The notes: a model not told the origin generated them from the letters alone. Counted from the first letter of the stretch, positions 27,226-37,220 are shown. The stretch is DNA of 64,000 nt from Mangrovimonas sp. YM274 (GCF_030908385.1 NZ_CP133091.1:1594128-1658127), one strand, 5' to 3'. Numbers and translations are program-made.

Positions 27226-29157
27226 ATGGCCAGTCAATTATCCATGGATCAAAACTTTGTGGAAAGGCTAAAAGCAGTCCTAGAGTCTAACTTTAGCAAT
27301 GAGCATTTTGGAGTTCAGGAATTGGCTGATGAGGTGGGATTGAGCCGTTCGCAATTGCATAGAAAACTTAATGCACTCTTAGGGAAATCGTCTAGCCAGT
27401 TTATTCGGGAATACAGATTGGAAAGAGCTTTGGAAATGCTCAAAAATGAAGAGACTACGGCTTCGGAAATAGCCTATCGTGTTGGTTTTAACAGTCCAAC
27501 TTATTTCAATACTTGTTTTAGCGATTTCTATGGCTATACGCCTGGTGAGGTTAAATTCAAAAAAAGTGAAGCGTCCAATAATGATATAGGTCTAAAAACT
27601 TCTGCGTCAAAAAATACAAAGAAAACGTTTAGGAGGAAACGGAAATTTACAACCTTGTTTTGGGTGAGCAGTGTGGCTTTGGTTTTGCTTCTGGGCTATA
27701 CGTTCTATATGAATTCAAAGACTAATATTGAGACGGTAGTAGAGCCTCAAATGGAAGAATTGGATAAAACCGTGGCTGTATTGCCTTTTAAGAACTTAAG
27801 CCATCATCCAGAAAACGCATATTTTGCTGATGCCATTCGAGAGGATATTATTAATAATCTTTCGAAAGTAGAGCAGATTATTGTAAAATCTCGTCAATCT
27901 ACAGAAAAGTATAGAGCTTCTAGTCTGTCGGCCAAAGATATAGGCGAAGCCCTCGATGCTAATTATATTGTTGGCGGTAGTGTGCAGAAGGAAGGTCAAA
28001 AGATTAGGATTAGAGTACATCTTATCAATTCTAAAACAGATGTGCAACTATGGGCCAAGGATTTTGACAGGGATTATAAAGATCTTTTTACCTTGGAAAG
28101 TGAAATATCAAAACAAATAGTTTCAGAATTGAATTTGGTGTTATCACCGTTTGAGCTGGAACTAATTGATAAAGCACCAACCGACAATCTAGAGGCCTAT
28201 AATTTGTATATGAAGGCAGTTTATTACGGGGTTTATGAAGAGGATATACATTTGGCTAGAAGTTATTTGAACTCCTGTCTGGAAATAGAGCCTAATTTTG
28301 CTGTAGCCTATTCTGGACTCGCCATTAGCTATTTATGGGAAAATTGGCCTAATCCTACTGAAAATGACATACTTCGAGCAAAGGATTATGCTGAAAAAGC
28401 TATTAAACTTGATAATAAATTATCCGAACCGCATCGGGTTTTGGGTTGGGTATATTTGAGTTATGATTGGGATTGGAAAAGGACTGAAAGTCAATTTGAA
28501 AAGGCAATCAGCTTAAATCCAAATAATTATTTTGCGCTATTTATGTATTCGCAATACCTGCAATATTCGGTAGGGGATTTTGAGCGCGCCAGAAAAATGT
28601 TGGATAGGGCTCAGTTGATTGCTCCGGATTCATTTCGTGTCTCAATTTTGAGTTCAGAGTTATATTTACACCAAGGGGATTTTAATAATGCTTTGAGGCA
28701 AGCCGAAAGGGCAGAGGAGCAATTACCAAAAGATGCTTGGCCTTTTTGGGTTAAATTTAAAATCTATACGGCATTGGGAGAATATGATCTAGCGTATAAA
28801 CAATTGGAAATTAGCTGGGCATTTGAAGAGGAAGGAAAGGAAAAACTTCCTTTATTATGGGAAGCTTATATGGAAGCAGGTATAAAAGGAGTTTATAAAT
28901 GGATTAATGATATGGATATTGAGCATCTAAAATCTCAAGGAACTTTATACAACAATGCGTATTGGATAGCCCAGAAATTTGCATATTTAGAAGAGGATGC
29001 TAAAGTTTTGGAGTGGCTGGAAACTGCCTTTGAGCGCAAAAATGCCGAGTTATATAAGGTAAAATATGATCCGTATTTCGAAAAATTACACAATAATCCT
29101 GAGTTTTTGAAGTTTCTGAAAAAAATGAACCTAGGGAATTACGAAATCAAGTTGTAA
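27226..29157 (+). CDS. second membrane-integrated AraC/TolB/TPR regulator (paralogue)
   Basis: Same domain order and nearly the same length (643) as the gene at 25168. The HTH half is almost identical between the two (EYRLERALEMLKNEETTASE against EYRLEKALEMLQNEEATASE). The cytoplasmic linker, membrane segment (TLFWVSSVALVLLLGYTFYM) and parts of the TPR array have diverged more. So the two probably bind similar DNA but respond to different ligands or partners. The intergenic gap is 129 bases with its own promoter-like box, so they need not be co-transcribed. Confidence 0.88.
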   Translation: MASQLSMDQNFVERLKAVLESNFSNEHFGVQELADEVGLSRSQLHRKLNALLGKSSSQFIREYRLERALEMLKNEETTASEIAYRVGFNSPTYFNTCFSDFYGYTPGEVKFKKSEASNNDIGLKTSASKNTKKTFRRKRKFTTLFWVSSVALVLLLGYTFYMNSKTNIETVVEPQMEELDKTVAVLPFKNLSHHPENAYFADAIREDIINNLSKVEQIIVKSRQSTEKYRASSLSAKDIGEALDANYIVGGSVQKEGQKIRIRVHLINSKTDVQLWAKDFDRDYKDLFTLESEISKQIVSELNLVLSPFELELIDKAPTDNLEAYNLYMKAVYYGVYEEDIHLARSYLNSCLEIEPNFAVAYSGLAISYLWENWPNPTENDILRAKDYAEKAIKLDNKLSEPHRVLGWVYLSYDWDWKRTESQFEKAISLNPNNYFALFMYSQYLQYSVGDFERARKMLDRAQLIAPDSFRVSILSSELYLHQGDFNNALRQAERAEEQLPKDAWPFWVKFKIYTALGEYDLAYKQLEISWAFEEEGKEKLPLLWEAYMEAGIKGVYKWINDMDIEHLKSQGTLYNNAYWIAQKFAYLEEDAKVLEWLETAFERKNAELYKVKYDPYFEKLHNNPEFLKFLKKMNLGNYEIKL

Positions 29158-29341
29158 CGTGTAAATCCCTATGTTTACTGGGGTTTGCAGATATGATTCA
29201 ACATAATTTCAATCCTTTAAAACATTTTTTGAATATAATTTTATATAAGTTAAATCATTTACAACGTGGCTGTTATGTCTGGTGTGTATGTATTCATAAT
29301 CTTTGTGTTGCAATCAATCATTAACTGTAATACAAGTAATT

Positions 29342-29872
29342 ATGAAAACTTTTATCATTTTAGGGTTATGTATGACCCTCGGTAGTTTAGGCTTTTCGCA
29401 ATCAGGCCTAATAGAAATTGATCTAGCGGGAATGGAAGTGGTTTCTAACAAAACCATCCATATGGATTATCTTAAAGACATTACCGTTGACAATACAGCA
29501 AAATATATTGTCGATCTAGAAAGTAAGGTAGCCAAATTTAATATCAACACCTTTGAGGAGTTTGAAAGACCTTCGGAGGATAATACGTACGAAGTAAACT
29601 TTAAATCTGAAAAAGGAAGCATCATTGTTTCCTATGACAAGGACGGAAATATAGTGTCCACAGATGAGCATTTTGAGGACATTAAATTGCCAAGGGAAGT
29701 GAGAGAAACGGTGTTTAAATCACATCCTGGATGGTTGCTTTTGGAAACAGACTATTACGTAAACTACGACTACAATGAACCTTCCCATAAATACTATAAA
29801 GTTAAAATAGGAAATGGGGAAGATAGATTAAACGTAAAGGTCGATCCAAGTGGGGTTCTTCATCAACATTAA
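29342..29872 (+). CDS. secreted PepSY-like protein of unknown function
   Basis: A signal peptide (KTFIILGLCMTLGSLGFSQ) is followed by a 155-residue mature protein. The second half resembles the PepSY-like beta-lactamase-inhibitor fold common in Bacteroidota: VSYDKDGNIVSTDEHFEDIK, LPREVRETVFKSHPGW, YYKVKIGNGEDRLNVKVD. The ATG at 29342 is preferred to the upstream frame from 29303, which only adds a non-signal leader. It follows the AraC-TPR pair on the same strand; regulation by them is possible but not shown. Confidence 0.75.
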   Translation: MKTFIILGLCMTLGSLGFSQSGLIEIDLAGMEVVSNKTIHMDYLKDITVDNTAKYIVDLESKVAKFNINTFEEFERPSEDNTYEVNFKSEKGSIIVSYDKDGNIVSTDEHFEDIKLPREVRETVFKSHPGWLLLETDYYVNYDYNEPSHKYYKVKIGNGEDRLNVKVDPSGVLHQH

Positions 29873-29875
29873 ACG

Positions 29876-30859
29876 CTAATATTCCAATCCAATTATCGAA
29901 GCGACTTTATCCAAGGTACCAATGAGTTGTTTACTGAACTCAAAGGTCATAAGGTCGCTTTCTTTTTTGCCTTGCCTTATCAAGTCATTAAAGTGCATTG
30001 TTTCAAAATTGTAGCCAATGCTATTGTAGTTGAAATCTAAGGTTTCAGGGGCACCTTCATTAGGGATTAAAGTAACGGTTGAAGGCTCATGAAATCGCCC
30101 ATTGATTTTAATGAGGCCTTTTTCACAATAGAATTCTGCCACAGTAGGGGTTTCTTCCAAAAGGGTACTTTTTAAATGAGCTTCTACGCCATCCTCGTAA
30201 TGAAATACCATAGAGCAGGTTGAATCCGCACCGTTATCAAAAAAGGTAGCAGAAGCTTCAATTGATTTGGGGGCACCCAAAGTGGTCAAAGCAGCAAAAA
30301 TAGGGTATATCCCTATATCTAATAAGCTACCACCTCCAAGAGTTTTTTTGAATAAACGAGATTCATTGTCAAAATCTTTGTAGAATCCAAAATCGGCATT
30401 CATTTTTAGTAATTTCCCATAGGTGTTTTCCTTGAGCATTTTCAAAACATGTTGGTAATGCGGTAGGAAATAGGTCCAAAGGGCCTCCATTAATAATGTA
30501 TCGTTGGCTTTTGCCGATGCCATCATTTCCAAGACTTCTTGGGAGTTCATGGCAAAGGGCTTTTCGCATAGTACTGCTTTTTGATGACTTAGGCACAAGA
30601 TACTGTGTTCTTTATGGTAGCTGTGGGGTGTGGCAATATATACCGCATCCACATTAGGGTCTTTTGCTAGTTGTTCGTAGCTGCCATAGGCATTTTGAGC
30701 GCCATAGGTTCCTGCAAAAGCATCAGAACGTTCTTGGTTACGCGACGCAACGGCCACAAGCTCGCAGTTATCCACGGTTAACAAATCCTGAGCGAATTTG
30801 TTGGCAATTTTTCCAAGGCCTATAATGCCCCATTTGATAACGTTATCGGACGTTTTCAT
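29876..30859 (-). CDS. Gfo/Idh/MocA family oxidoreductase
   Basis: NAD(P)-dependent sugar or inositol-type dehydrogenase. The N-terminal Rossmann motif is WGIIGLGKIANKF, then AVYIATPHSYHKEH and the family EKPFAMN motif with the catalytic Lys; the C-terminal beta domain follows. The start at 30859 (MKTSDNVIKWG) fits the family better than the frame from 30892. It overlaps the end of the symporter gene by 17 bases, so it is the last cistron of the PIG-L/symporter operon. Confidence 0.92.
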   Translation of the reverse strand: MKTSDNVIKWGIIGLGKIANKFAQDLLTVDNCELVAVASRNQERSDAFAGTYGAQNAYGSYEQLAKDPNVDAVYIATPHSYHKEHSILCLSHQKAVLCEKPFAMNSQEVLEMMASAKANDTLLMEALWTYFLPHYQHVLKMLKENTYGKLLKMNADFGFYKDFDNESRLFKKTLGGGSLLDIGIYPIFAALTTLGAPKSIEASATFFDNGADSTCSMVFHYEDGVEAHLKSTLLEETPTVAEFYCEKGLIKINGRFHEPSTVTLIPNEGAPETLDFNYNSIGYNFETMHFNDLIRQGKKESDLMTFEFSKQLIGTLDKVASIIGLEY

Positions 30860-32540
30860 TGATGTTTTGTGTGTTTTGGATAAAAAGAGCAATTAGGATG
30901 ACTAAAATACAACCAAATAAATTGAGCCACAAATACGGCATCCATTCAAACCACCAACCTATGATTACGATACCCTGAGTGATCAAGGCGGCAATGAATA
31001 CGGCATTGGCCTTGACATATTTAAAGAAAAATGCCAAAAGGAAAATACCAAGCACATTTCCATAGAAAATAGAACCAATAATGTTTACCAATTGTATGAG
31101 GTTGTCGGCCAAATACGCCACACAGGCAATAATGATGGCTAAAACTCCCCAGCCAAAGGTGAACCATTTGGAAGCCTTTAGATAGTGTGTTTCATCTTTA
31201 TCACTTACAAAATTACGTTTATAAATATCCAGAGCGGTAGTAGACGCGAGGGCATTTAATTCTCCTGCAGTACTGGACATAGCTGCACTAAGGATGACGG
31301 CCAAGAGTAACCCAACTAGGCCTCGAGGGAGGTTGTTCAAAATAAAATGTATGAACACATAATCCTTGTCATTGGTTTCTATACTTATATCATTGTCTTG
31401 GGCTGCTTTTTCAATCAGTACTTTGGCAGCATTGCGGTTGTCTCTATCTTTTTTATTCAAGAGTTGAAGCTCGTCTGTCACCTTGGAATCGCCCGTGTTG
31501 ACATAGTTTTGAAGCACGGATTGCTTGGCCTTGAAAATGTCAAGTTGTTCTTCTTCCAGACGTTGGTAGTCATTAGCATAAGCAGAATTGCTTACTGTAT
31601 TGTGTGCTGCTGGATTAAAGTTGATGGGAGAATTGTGAAATTGGTAAAAAACGAATACCATAACCCCTACCAAAAGGATTGAAAATTGCATAGGCACTTT
31701 TAAAAGCCCGTTAAAAATCAGTCCCATTTGCATTTCCTTTACCGATTTTCCAGAAAGGTAACGTTGCACTTGGCTTTGGTCTGTTCCAAAGTAGGAAAGG
31801 GCCAAAAAGGACCCTCCAATCAAACCGCTCCAAAGGGTATAGCGGTTTTCTAAATCAAAATCAAAACTGAGAATATTCATCTTACCACTGGCGCCAGCAA
31901 TATCTAGAGCTTTGGTAAATGTGATGTCCTCAGGGAGATAACTTATTATTAAGAAAAAGGCAATAAGCATCCCTAAAAAAATAACACCCATTTGATGCTT
32001 TTGTGTAATGCTTACCGCTTTGGTACCTCCTGAAACGGTGTATATAATGACAAGGGTTCCTATGATAATGTTGAGGTAGGTAAGGTTCCAATGCAAAATA
32101 GCCGAAAGGATGATGGCTGGAGCATAAATGGTAATTCCTGCAGCCAATCCCCGCTGGATTAGAAATAGAGTAGCGGTCAAGGTTCGGGTTTTGCCATCAA
32201 ACCTATTCTCTAAAAACTCATAAGCGGTGTAGACTTTAAGCCTGTCGTACAGCGGAATAAAAACCATACAAATGACAATCATGGCAATAGGCACCCCAAA
32301 ATAGAATTGCACAAAGCCCATACCGTCGTGAAATGCCTGCCCAGGAGTGGACAAAAAAGTAATGGCACTGGCTTGCGTAGCCATTACCGAAAGACCGATA
32401 GTCCACCAAGGAGCAGAATTACCGCCTTTTACATAATCCTGAACATTTTTGCTTCCTCTTGTTTTCCAAGTTCCGTAGCCAACAATAGTTAATAGAGTCG
32501 TCGCCAAAACTAGCCAATCCAACCAATTTAGTACCCCCAT
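30843..32540 (-). CDS. sodium:solute symporter (SSS family)
   Basis: A 565-residue integral membrane transporter with about 13-14 hydrophobic segments. The start LDWLVLATTLLTIVGYGTWK, the SSS-type NSAPWWTIGLSVMATQASAI and the Na-binding core ILSAAMSSTAGELNALASTT are characteristic. The segment around 320-395 is a long charged loop (KAKQSVLQNYVNTGDSKVTD). Substrate unknown; neighbouring deacetylase and Gfo/Idh/MocA genes suggest a sugar or sugar-derived compound. Starts one base after the stop of the 36-residue gene. Confidence 0.93.
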   Translation of the reverse strand: MGVLNWLDWLVLATTLLTIVGYGTWKTRGSKNVQDYVKGGNSAPWWTIGLSVMATQASAITFLSTPGQAFHDGMGFVQFYFGVPIAMIVICMVFIPLYDRLKVYTAYEFLENRFDGKTRTLTATLFLIQRGLAAGITIYAPAIILSAILHWNLTYLNIIIGTLVIIYTVSGGTKAVSITQKHQMGVIFLGMLIAFFLIISYLPEDITFTKALDIAGASGKMNILSFDFDLENRYTLWSGLIGGSFLALSYFGTDQSQVQRYLSGKSVKEMQMGLIFNGLLKVPMQFSILLVGVMVFVFYQFHNSPINFNPAAHNTVSNSAYANDYQRLEEEQLDIFKAKQSVLQNYVNTGDSKVTDELQLLNKKDRDNRNAAKVLIEKAAQDNDISIETNDKDYVFIHFILNNLPRGLVGLLLAVILSAAMSSTAGELNALASTTALDIYKRNFVSDKDETHYLKASKWFTFGWGVLAIIIACVAYLADNLIQLVNIIGSIFYGNVLGIFLLAFFFKYVKANAVFIAALITQGIVIIGWWFEWMPYLWLNLFGCILVILIALFIQNTQNINENVR

Positions 32541-32541
32541 G

Positions 32542-32652
32542 TTAAAAAGCTTTCATGATAAGGTAAAACACAACTATATAAATGGCATTGGCAATTAATA
32601 CTAATGAATAGGATTTTAACCAAGGTTGTTTTTTTGCCGAATCCTGCATCAT
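32542..32652 (-). CDS. 36-residue single-span membrane protein
   Basis: A short open frame that fills the gap between the PIG-L and symporter genes with one base to spare on each side. It encodes a basic N-terminus (MMQDSAKKQPWLKSYS), one hydrophobic span (LVLIANAIYIVVFYLIM) and a KAF end. The exact fit between two co-directional genes and the membrane-span composition argue for a real small protein, perhaps a symporter subunit. ATG ATG at 32647-32652 gives two possible starts. Confidence 0.7.
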   Translation of the reverse strand: MMQDSAKKQPWLKSYSLVLIANAIYIVVFYLIMKAF

Positions 32653-32653
32653 C

Positions 32654-35176
32654 TTAATCGTTTAGAGGTTTGTTGGTTTTAATGTCTTCTTTGCCAATTG
32701 ATAGCATGTTAGCGAACAGGCGATAGGCACCGGGCACACCTGCAGGAAATTCTCTAAAGAAACTTAGCCCAGTATAGATATAATACCCTTTGCCGTACTT
32801 GGCAACTAACAAACTTCCTTTTTTCTTGGACTCTCCTTTGTCATGCATTTCAAGGATTGGCGTAAACTCTTTTCCCCAACTGTTTGGGAAATATAGTCCA
32901 CGTTCTTGTGTCCAGCCTTCAAAATCGTGCTCTGTAATTTTATTAGGAAAGTTGAGCAATTCATGTTTGGGTTCCAAAAAGTCAACCTGAGCAAACTCAT
33001 CGGTTACACGGTCTCTGGACAATTCCAATTTGTAGGGAGCCAATTGTTCAGTTTTCAAACGGTGACTGGTATTGTATTGTACAATCATGTTACCGCCATT
33101 GGCAACGTAATCAAATAACAATTGCTGTTTGAATTTTAAATCATCAATGGTATTGTAGGCTCTAACACCAACAACGATGGCATCAAAATGACTTAAGGTT
33201 TCTTCCGAAATGTCCTCAGGTTTTATAGTCATTACATTGTATCCTATTTGTTGCAGACTTTCAGGGATCACATCGCCAGCACCTTCAATATACCCAATGT
33301 TGTGGCCTATTTTTTGAATGTTCAATCTCACAATTTTACTTTCGCTTGGAAGTAACACCGTTTGAAATGGAATATGGTCATAATCTATTTCAATCATCTC
33401 TCTTGTATAGATGTTGTCTCCAACATGAACCATTGGTGTAATTAAACCTTCATCTTGGTTTTTAGGAGGAATAATAGTGAATATTACAGTTTGTTCTTCT
33501 CCCTTATGCTTAATATTTACAGACTGTTTTTCGGGATAAACTGTCCAGCCTTTAGGGTGGGCCAATGTCACCGCTCCTTGTAAGTTATTAATCCCAGCTT
33601 TTACAATTACTGAAACCTGTTTCTCTTCATCAGTATCAAAAATGATTACTTTTTCGGCAAGTTTTGCGGATGCCTCAGGAACGATTTCAAAAGGTTTGTA
33701 CACTTCGCCTTTTACAGGATCATTGGTCTTGTAAATTACGGGTCGTGTAAAAGAAATAGCTGTTCCTTCAATAAGTAAATCAAAGGTGGCATTGTATACT
33801 CTTGGCGTTTCAGGTTTTCCAATCAGTGATTTGTCATCTACACGATACATGCCCAAAGTTCCTTTGCTGGTTAACCAATAAGGTGTAGTAGGCTGTTGCT
33901 GGTCATCAACCTTTAAAGACTCATGGAAGGAATGGCTTTCATTGTTGGATAAAACAATGTTTTTGGAAGTTTTGGTATTATTTAAAGTGAAATTTTGAAA
34001 TGTTATGTTGGCTTCACTTCGGTTGATAGCTTCAATGCTTACGTCTACGGTGCTACCAGCAGTAGTATGATTGGTATTGGCTGCAGCTTCAAGATACAGT
34101 CCAGCACAGGCAGCAATAATTTGCTTTATTTCTTTGGTTTTGATGGTTCTCCAGTGGTCATCCTCTAAATTTTGGATTAGTTTATATGCTTCCATCAACT
34201 GTGGAATAGAGGCTGCAGGGTTTTGAAAATTGTATTCATTTTCAACAGTTTCCAAAAGGTCACCAATGGCTTGTCCTCCTTTTACACGTGTCCACGAGGT
34301 ATTGATGCCTTCAAAAATATTTTGTCCATCTGCAGGCATGTCGCCTTTAATCAATTCAATGTATTCCATTTGCGAACCACGAGTTCCTGTATTTCCAAAG
34401 CCTTGTGATTTGTGTTGACTGCGGCTAAGGGAAGCAATTTCAGTGTTGCTAAGTCCTTTTGAGGGGTAATAGGTACCAATATCGAAGGACAAAAAGTTAC
34501 TTTTGTTGGCTTTTTTAAATTTTTCTTCACTGCCATAAAACCACCAAGACGTGTTAAAAAATAAACGCTTGGGTTGCCAAACACTTGTTGATTTAAGTTG
34601 GTTTTGGAATTTGCTTGGGTCGTTAACCAAATCAAAGGCTTCTACACTTAACATAGCAGAGCTAGTATGGTGTCCGTGAGTGGTTCCTGGACTGCGATGA
34701 TCAAACCTATTGATGATCACATCTGGTTTGAATTGGCGAATGGCCAGAACCACATCGCTTAATACTTCATTTTTATTCCATATCTGCAAGGTTTCGTCTG
34801 GGTGCTTGGAATATCCAAAATCGTTGGCTCTTGTAAAGCGTTGTTCGCCGCCATCTATTTGCCTAGCCGTAAGTAATTCCTGTGTGCGGATCACTCCTAA
34901 TAACTCCCTTATTTCAGGACCAATTAGGTTTTGTCCTCCGTCACCCCTGGTAAGGGAAAGGTAGGCTGTGCGAGCTTTGACTTGGTTGGACATATAAGCA
35001 ATGAGTCGCGTGTTTTCATCATCCGGATGCGCTGCCACGTATAAAACCGATCCAAGGAAGTTAAGTTTTTTGATGGATTCGTAAATTTCGGAGGCATTGG
35101 GTTTTTGGGGTTGTTGGGCATAGAGGCCAACGCAAGTAGTTACAGATATAAAAAATGCAAGTATTTGTTTTTTCAT
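32654..35176 (-). CDS. large secreted PIG-L family deacetylase
   Basis: LmbE/PIG-L zinc deacetylase domain at residues 35-290 after a signal peptide (AFFISVTTCVGLYAQ). The metal motif is VAAHPDDENTRL and the second ligand lies in THGHHTSSAML. The remaining 550 residues include beta-sandwich segments and a C-terminal glutamine-amidotransferase-like fold (DAIVVGVRAYNTIDDLK; GGNMIVQYNTSH). At 840 residues it is about three times the size of a simple PIG-L enzyme. Probably removes acetyl groups from an imported or extracellular amino-sugar. First gene of the operon. Confidence 0.9.
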   Translation of the reverse strand: MKKQILAFFISVTTCVGLYAQQPQKPNASEIYESIKKLNFLGSVLYVAAHPDDENTRLIAYMSNQVKARTAYLSLTRGDGGQNLIGPEIRELLGVIRTQELLTARQIDGGEQRFTRANDFGYSKHPDETLQIWNKNEVLSDVVLAIRQFKPDVIINRFDHRSPGTTHGHHTSSAMLSVEAFDLVNDPSKFQNQLKSTSVWQPKRLFFNTSWWFYGSEEKFKKANKSNFLSFDIGTYYPSKGLSNTEIASLSRSQHKSQGFGNTGTRGSQMEYIELIKGDMPADGQNIFEGINTSWTRVKGGQAIGDLLETVENEYNFQNPAASIPQLMEAYKLIQNLEDDHWRTIKTKEIKQIIAACAGLYLEAAANTNHTTAGSTVDVSIEAINRSEANITFQNFTLNNTKTSKNIVLSNNESHSFHESLKVDDQQQPTTPYWLTSKGTLGMYRVDDKSLIGKPETPRVYNATFDLLIEGTAISFTRPVIYKTNDPVKGEVYKPFEIVPEASAKLAEKVIIFDTDEEKQVSVIVKAGINNLQGAVTLAHPKGWTVYPEKQSVNIKHKGEEQTVIFTIIPPKNQDEGLITPMVHVGDNIYTREMIEIDYDHIPFQTVLLPSESKIVRLNIQKIGHNIGYIEGAGDVIPESLQQIGYNVMTIKPEDISEETLSHFDAIVVGVRAYNTIDDLKFKQQLLFDYVANGGNMIVQYNTSHRLKTEQLAPYKLELSRDRVTDEFAQVDFLEPKHELLNFPNKITEHDFEGWTQERGLYFPNSWGKEFTPILEMHDKGESKKKGSLLVAKYGKGYYIYTGLSFFREFPAGVPGAYRLFANMLSIGKEDIKTNKPLND

Positions 35177-35208
35177 AGTTTGTTTTAATTGCCCCTAAAT
35201 ATAAAAAT

Positions 35209-35232
35209 AAAACCAGCCCTAGGACTGGTTTT
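35209..35232 (-). terminator. terminator upstream of the PIG-L operon
   Basis: AAAACCAG / CTGGTTTT stem with an 8-base loop and a T-rich run on the minus strand. It closes the upstream unit (35376-36116 gene) rather than the PIG-L operon. Confidence 0.65.
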
Positions 35233-35375
35233 AATGTTTCTTTAACGGTTTGTGTAATGCCACCATCGTAGCGCTGTGTTATGCATTAATATTGTAGAAG
35301 AAAACATACTTTGACGTTTTTGAGGTTTTTTTGAAGAGGAATAAGAGGTAATACATGAATGGTTCTTAGTAGTGA

Positions 35376-36116
35376 CTATTTTTGTAATTTTAATAATTTA
35401 ATTAGGTTTTCAAAGCCCCTCCATTGACAACTTTCATCATTTATAAAGAAAAATTCTAACTCGTGTTGGTTTACAATTTCATATTTGTCAATTGTACTAC
35501 AGCCGCTTACGTGATTACTTCTTAATTCAATCTCGAATTCTCTTAAGATTGCTATTTGGGAATCATTCATACGGTATTCATTACCTCCATATTTGGCAAT
35601 TAAGTTGTCTGAATTTTTAATGATTTCTATTTCGTTGGAATCACGATGCTTAAAGCAGCCTTGAGATTCAAATGAATAGTATAAATTATGTCCGTCTTTT
35701 AATTCGTCAAGCATTAATACATTTTTGTTGGAGGAATAGTCAAAATAGTCAAAGCAAAGAGAAATGTTTTTTACAATAGTATCAGATACTGTAAATTCGA
35801 CTGTATTTTTTTGATTAAATATAGTCGTGTATTCAATATAGTAGCTTCCATATTCTAGATTATGAAATTTTACTCTTTTTTGGAGAGGAATTATAATAGA
35901 ACTATCTTGATGTAATTTAAATAGTTTCCATTTGGGCTTCAATCTTTTTACTTCATTATTGTATTTACAATAACCAAACGATATTTTAATTTTTCCAACA
36001 CCTATCTCCTTGATAGGTGTTTTCTTTTGTGTATCTTCTTTTAAGTTTGGCAAAAAGAAGAAAAGAACTAATGTGATTGATAAAACAAAAGCTGTAAATA
36101 TTGTAATTTTATTCAT
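35376..36116 (-). CDS. hypothetical membrane-anchored protein
   Basis: Family not recognised. One N-terminal hydrophobic span (IFTAFVLSITLVLFFFLPNL) followed by a 215-residue beta-rich, Cys-containing extracytoplasmic part (CDYF-like; SFESQGCFKHRDSNEIEII; SGCSTIDKYEIV; DESCQWRGFENL). Even-numbered cysteines suggest disulfides. AT-rich codon use compared with its neighbours is visible by eye but not quantified. Sits between corA and the PIG-L operon. Confidence 0.65.
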   Translation of the reverse strand: MNKITIFTAFVLSITLVLFFFLPNLKEDTQKKTPIKEIGVGKIKISFGYCKYNNEVKRLKPKWKLFKLHQDSSIIIPLQKRVKFHNLEYGSYYIEYTTIFNQKNTVEFTVSDTIVKNISLCFDYFDYSSNKNVLMLDELKDGHNLYYSFESQGCFKHRDSNEIEIIKNSDNLIAKYGGNEYRMNDSQIAILREFEIELRSNHVSGCSTIDKYEIVNQHELEFFFINDESCQWRGFENLIKLLKLQK

Positions 36117-36152
36117 TTCTTATTAAACGGATTTTATTATGCCAAAGCTATA

Positions 36153-37220
36153 TCACAACCACTTCTTTCTTTTAAAATAAACTACCATGGCAAAAAACAC
36201 GGCAACCATTACAATCCAAACAATATAATAGCCGTATTTAAGATGGAGTTCAGGCATATGGTCGAAATTCATGCCATAAATTCCAGCGATGAAGGTAAGG
36301 GGAATAAAAATGGTAGCGATAATGGTTAGGACTTTCATGACTTCGTTCATGCGATTGCTGATAGTGGTCATGTACATGTCCATTAAACTCCAAATCATCT
36401 CTCTGAAAATATCGATGTTGTCAGAGAGCTGGATGACGTGGTCATAGATGTCTCTGTAAAATTGAATTGATTTTTTGTCTATAAGAGAACTTTCGCTCTT
36501 TTCAATTCGACTAATGATTTCCCTTAAAGGAAAAATAGCACGCCTCACCTTTAGCAATTCCTTTTTTAGCATCAGTATTTGAATGCTCATGTTGTCTGTC
36601 ATGCTGCCTTCAAATATGGATTCTTCAATGTCTTCAATTTTATTACCTAGCATTTCACTTACCACATAATAATGGTCCACAATGGCATCTACCAAAGCGT
36701 ATAAAAGATAATCAGACCCCATACTTCTAATGCGACCCTTGCCTGCACGAATACGCTCCCTTACGTTATCAAAAACATCACCTTCGGCCTCTTGAAAAGT
36801 AAGTACATAACGGTCTCCCATGACTAAACTTACTTGTTCAATAATCACATTTTCGTTAGCATCTAGATGTAACATCTTTAGGGAAATAAAGATATAGTCG
36901 TCATATTCGTCAATTTTGGGACGTTGTGAAGTGTTGACAATATCTTCAAGAATTAATGGATGGAGACCATAATGATCACCGGCTTTTTCAATAGCTTCAA
37001 TGTGATTGAGGCCATTAATGTTCACCCAAGTAATGGATTCGGTGGTTTTGTAACCGAAGACATCTTCAATGTTTTTGAGTTCCTTTTCAGTTACCCCTTC
37101 AGGGTTGTAATCGAAAGATTCAATAAAAAGCTGTTGGCTGTTTTTTTCCCCAGTGTAGATAAGCGTTCCAGGGGCTTTGCCTATATGTTTTTTATATTTT
37201 GCGGTTCTTTTTTTTCCCAT
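36153..37220 (-). CDS. corA: CorA-type magnesium/cobalt transporter
   Basis: Mg2+/Co2+ channel, pentameric in the inner membrane. A long cytoplasmic helical domain is followed by two C-terminal membrane spans, joined by the signature loop with GMN (AGIYGMNFDHMPEL). Length 355 is normal. Basic N-terminus (GKKRTAKYKKHIGK). Stands with the small MscS channel gene downstream of the maf cluster, without overlap. Confidence 0.95.
   Translation of the reverse strand: MGKKRTAKYKKHIGKAPGTLIYTGEKNSQQLFIESFDYNPEGVTEKELKNIEDVFGYKTTESITWVNINGLNHIEAIEKAGDHYGLHPLILEDIVNTSQRPKIDEYDDYIFISLKMLHLDANENVIIEQVSLVMGDRYVLTFQEAEGDVFDNVRERIRAGKGRIRSMGSDYLLYALVDAIVDHYYVVSEMLGNKIEDIEESIFEGSMTDNMSIQILMLKKELLKVRRAIFPLREIISRIEKSESSLIDKKSIQFYRDIYDHVIQLSDNIDIFREMIWSLMDMYMTTISNRMNEVMKVLTIIATIFIPLTFIAGIYGMNFDHMPELHLKYGYYIVWIVMVAVFFAMVVYFKRKKWL

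Noticed and set aside
25168..29157. tandem AraC-TPR genes as an assembly duplication
   Set aside because: The copies differ at many codons, in the linker and in the spacer, so they are real paralogues.
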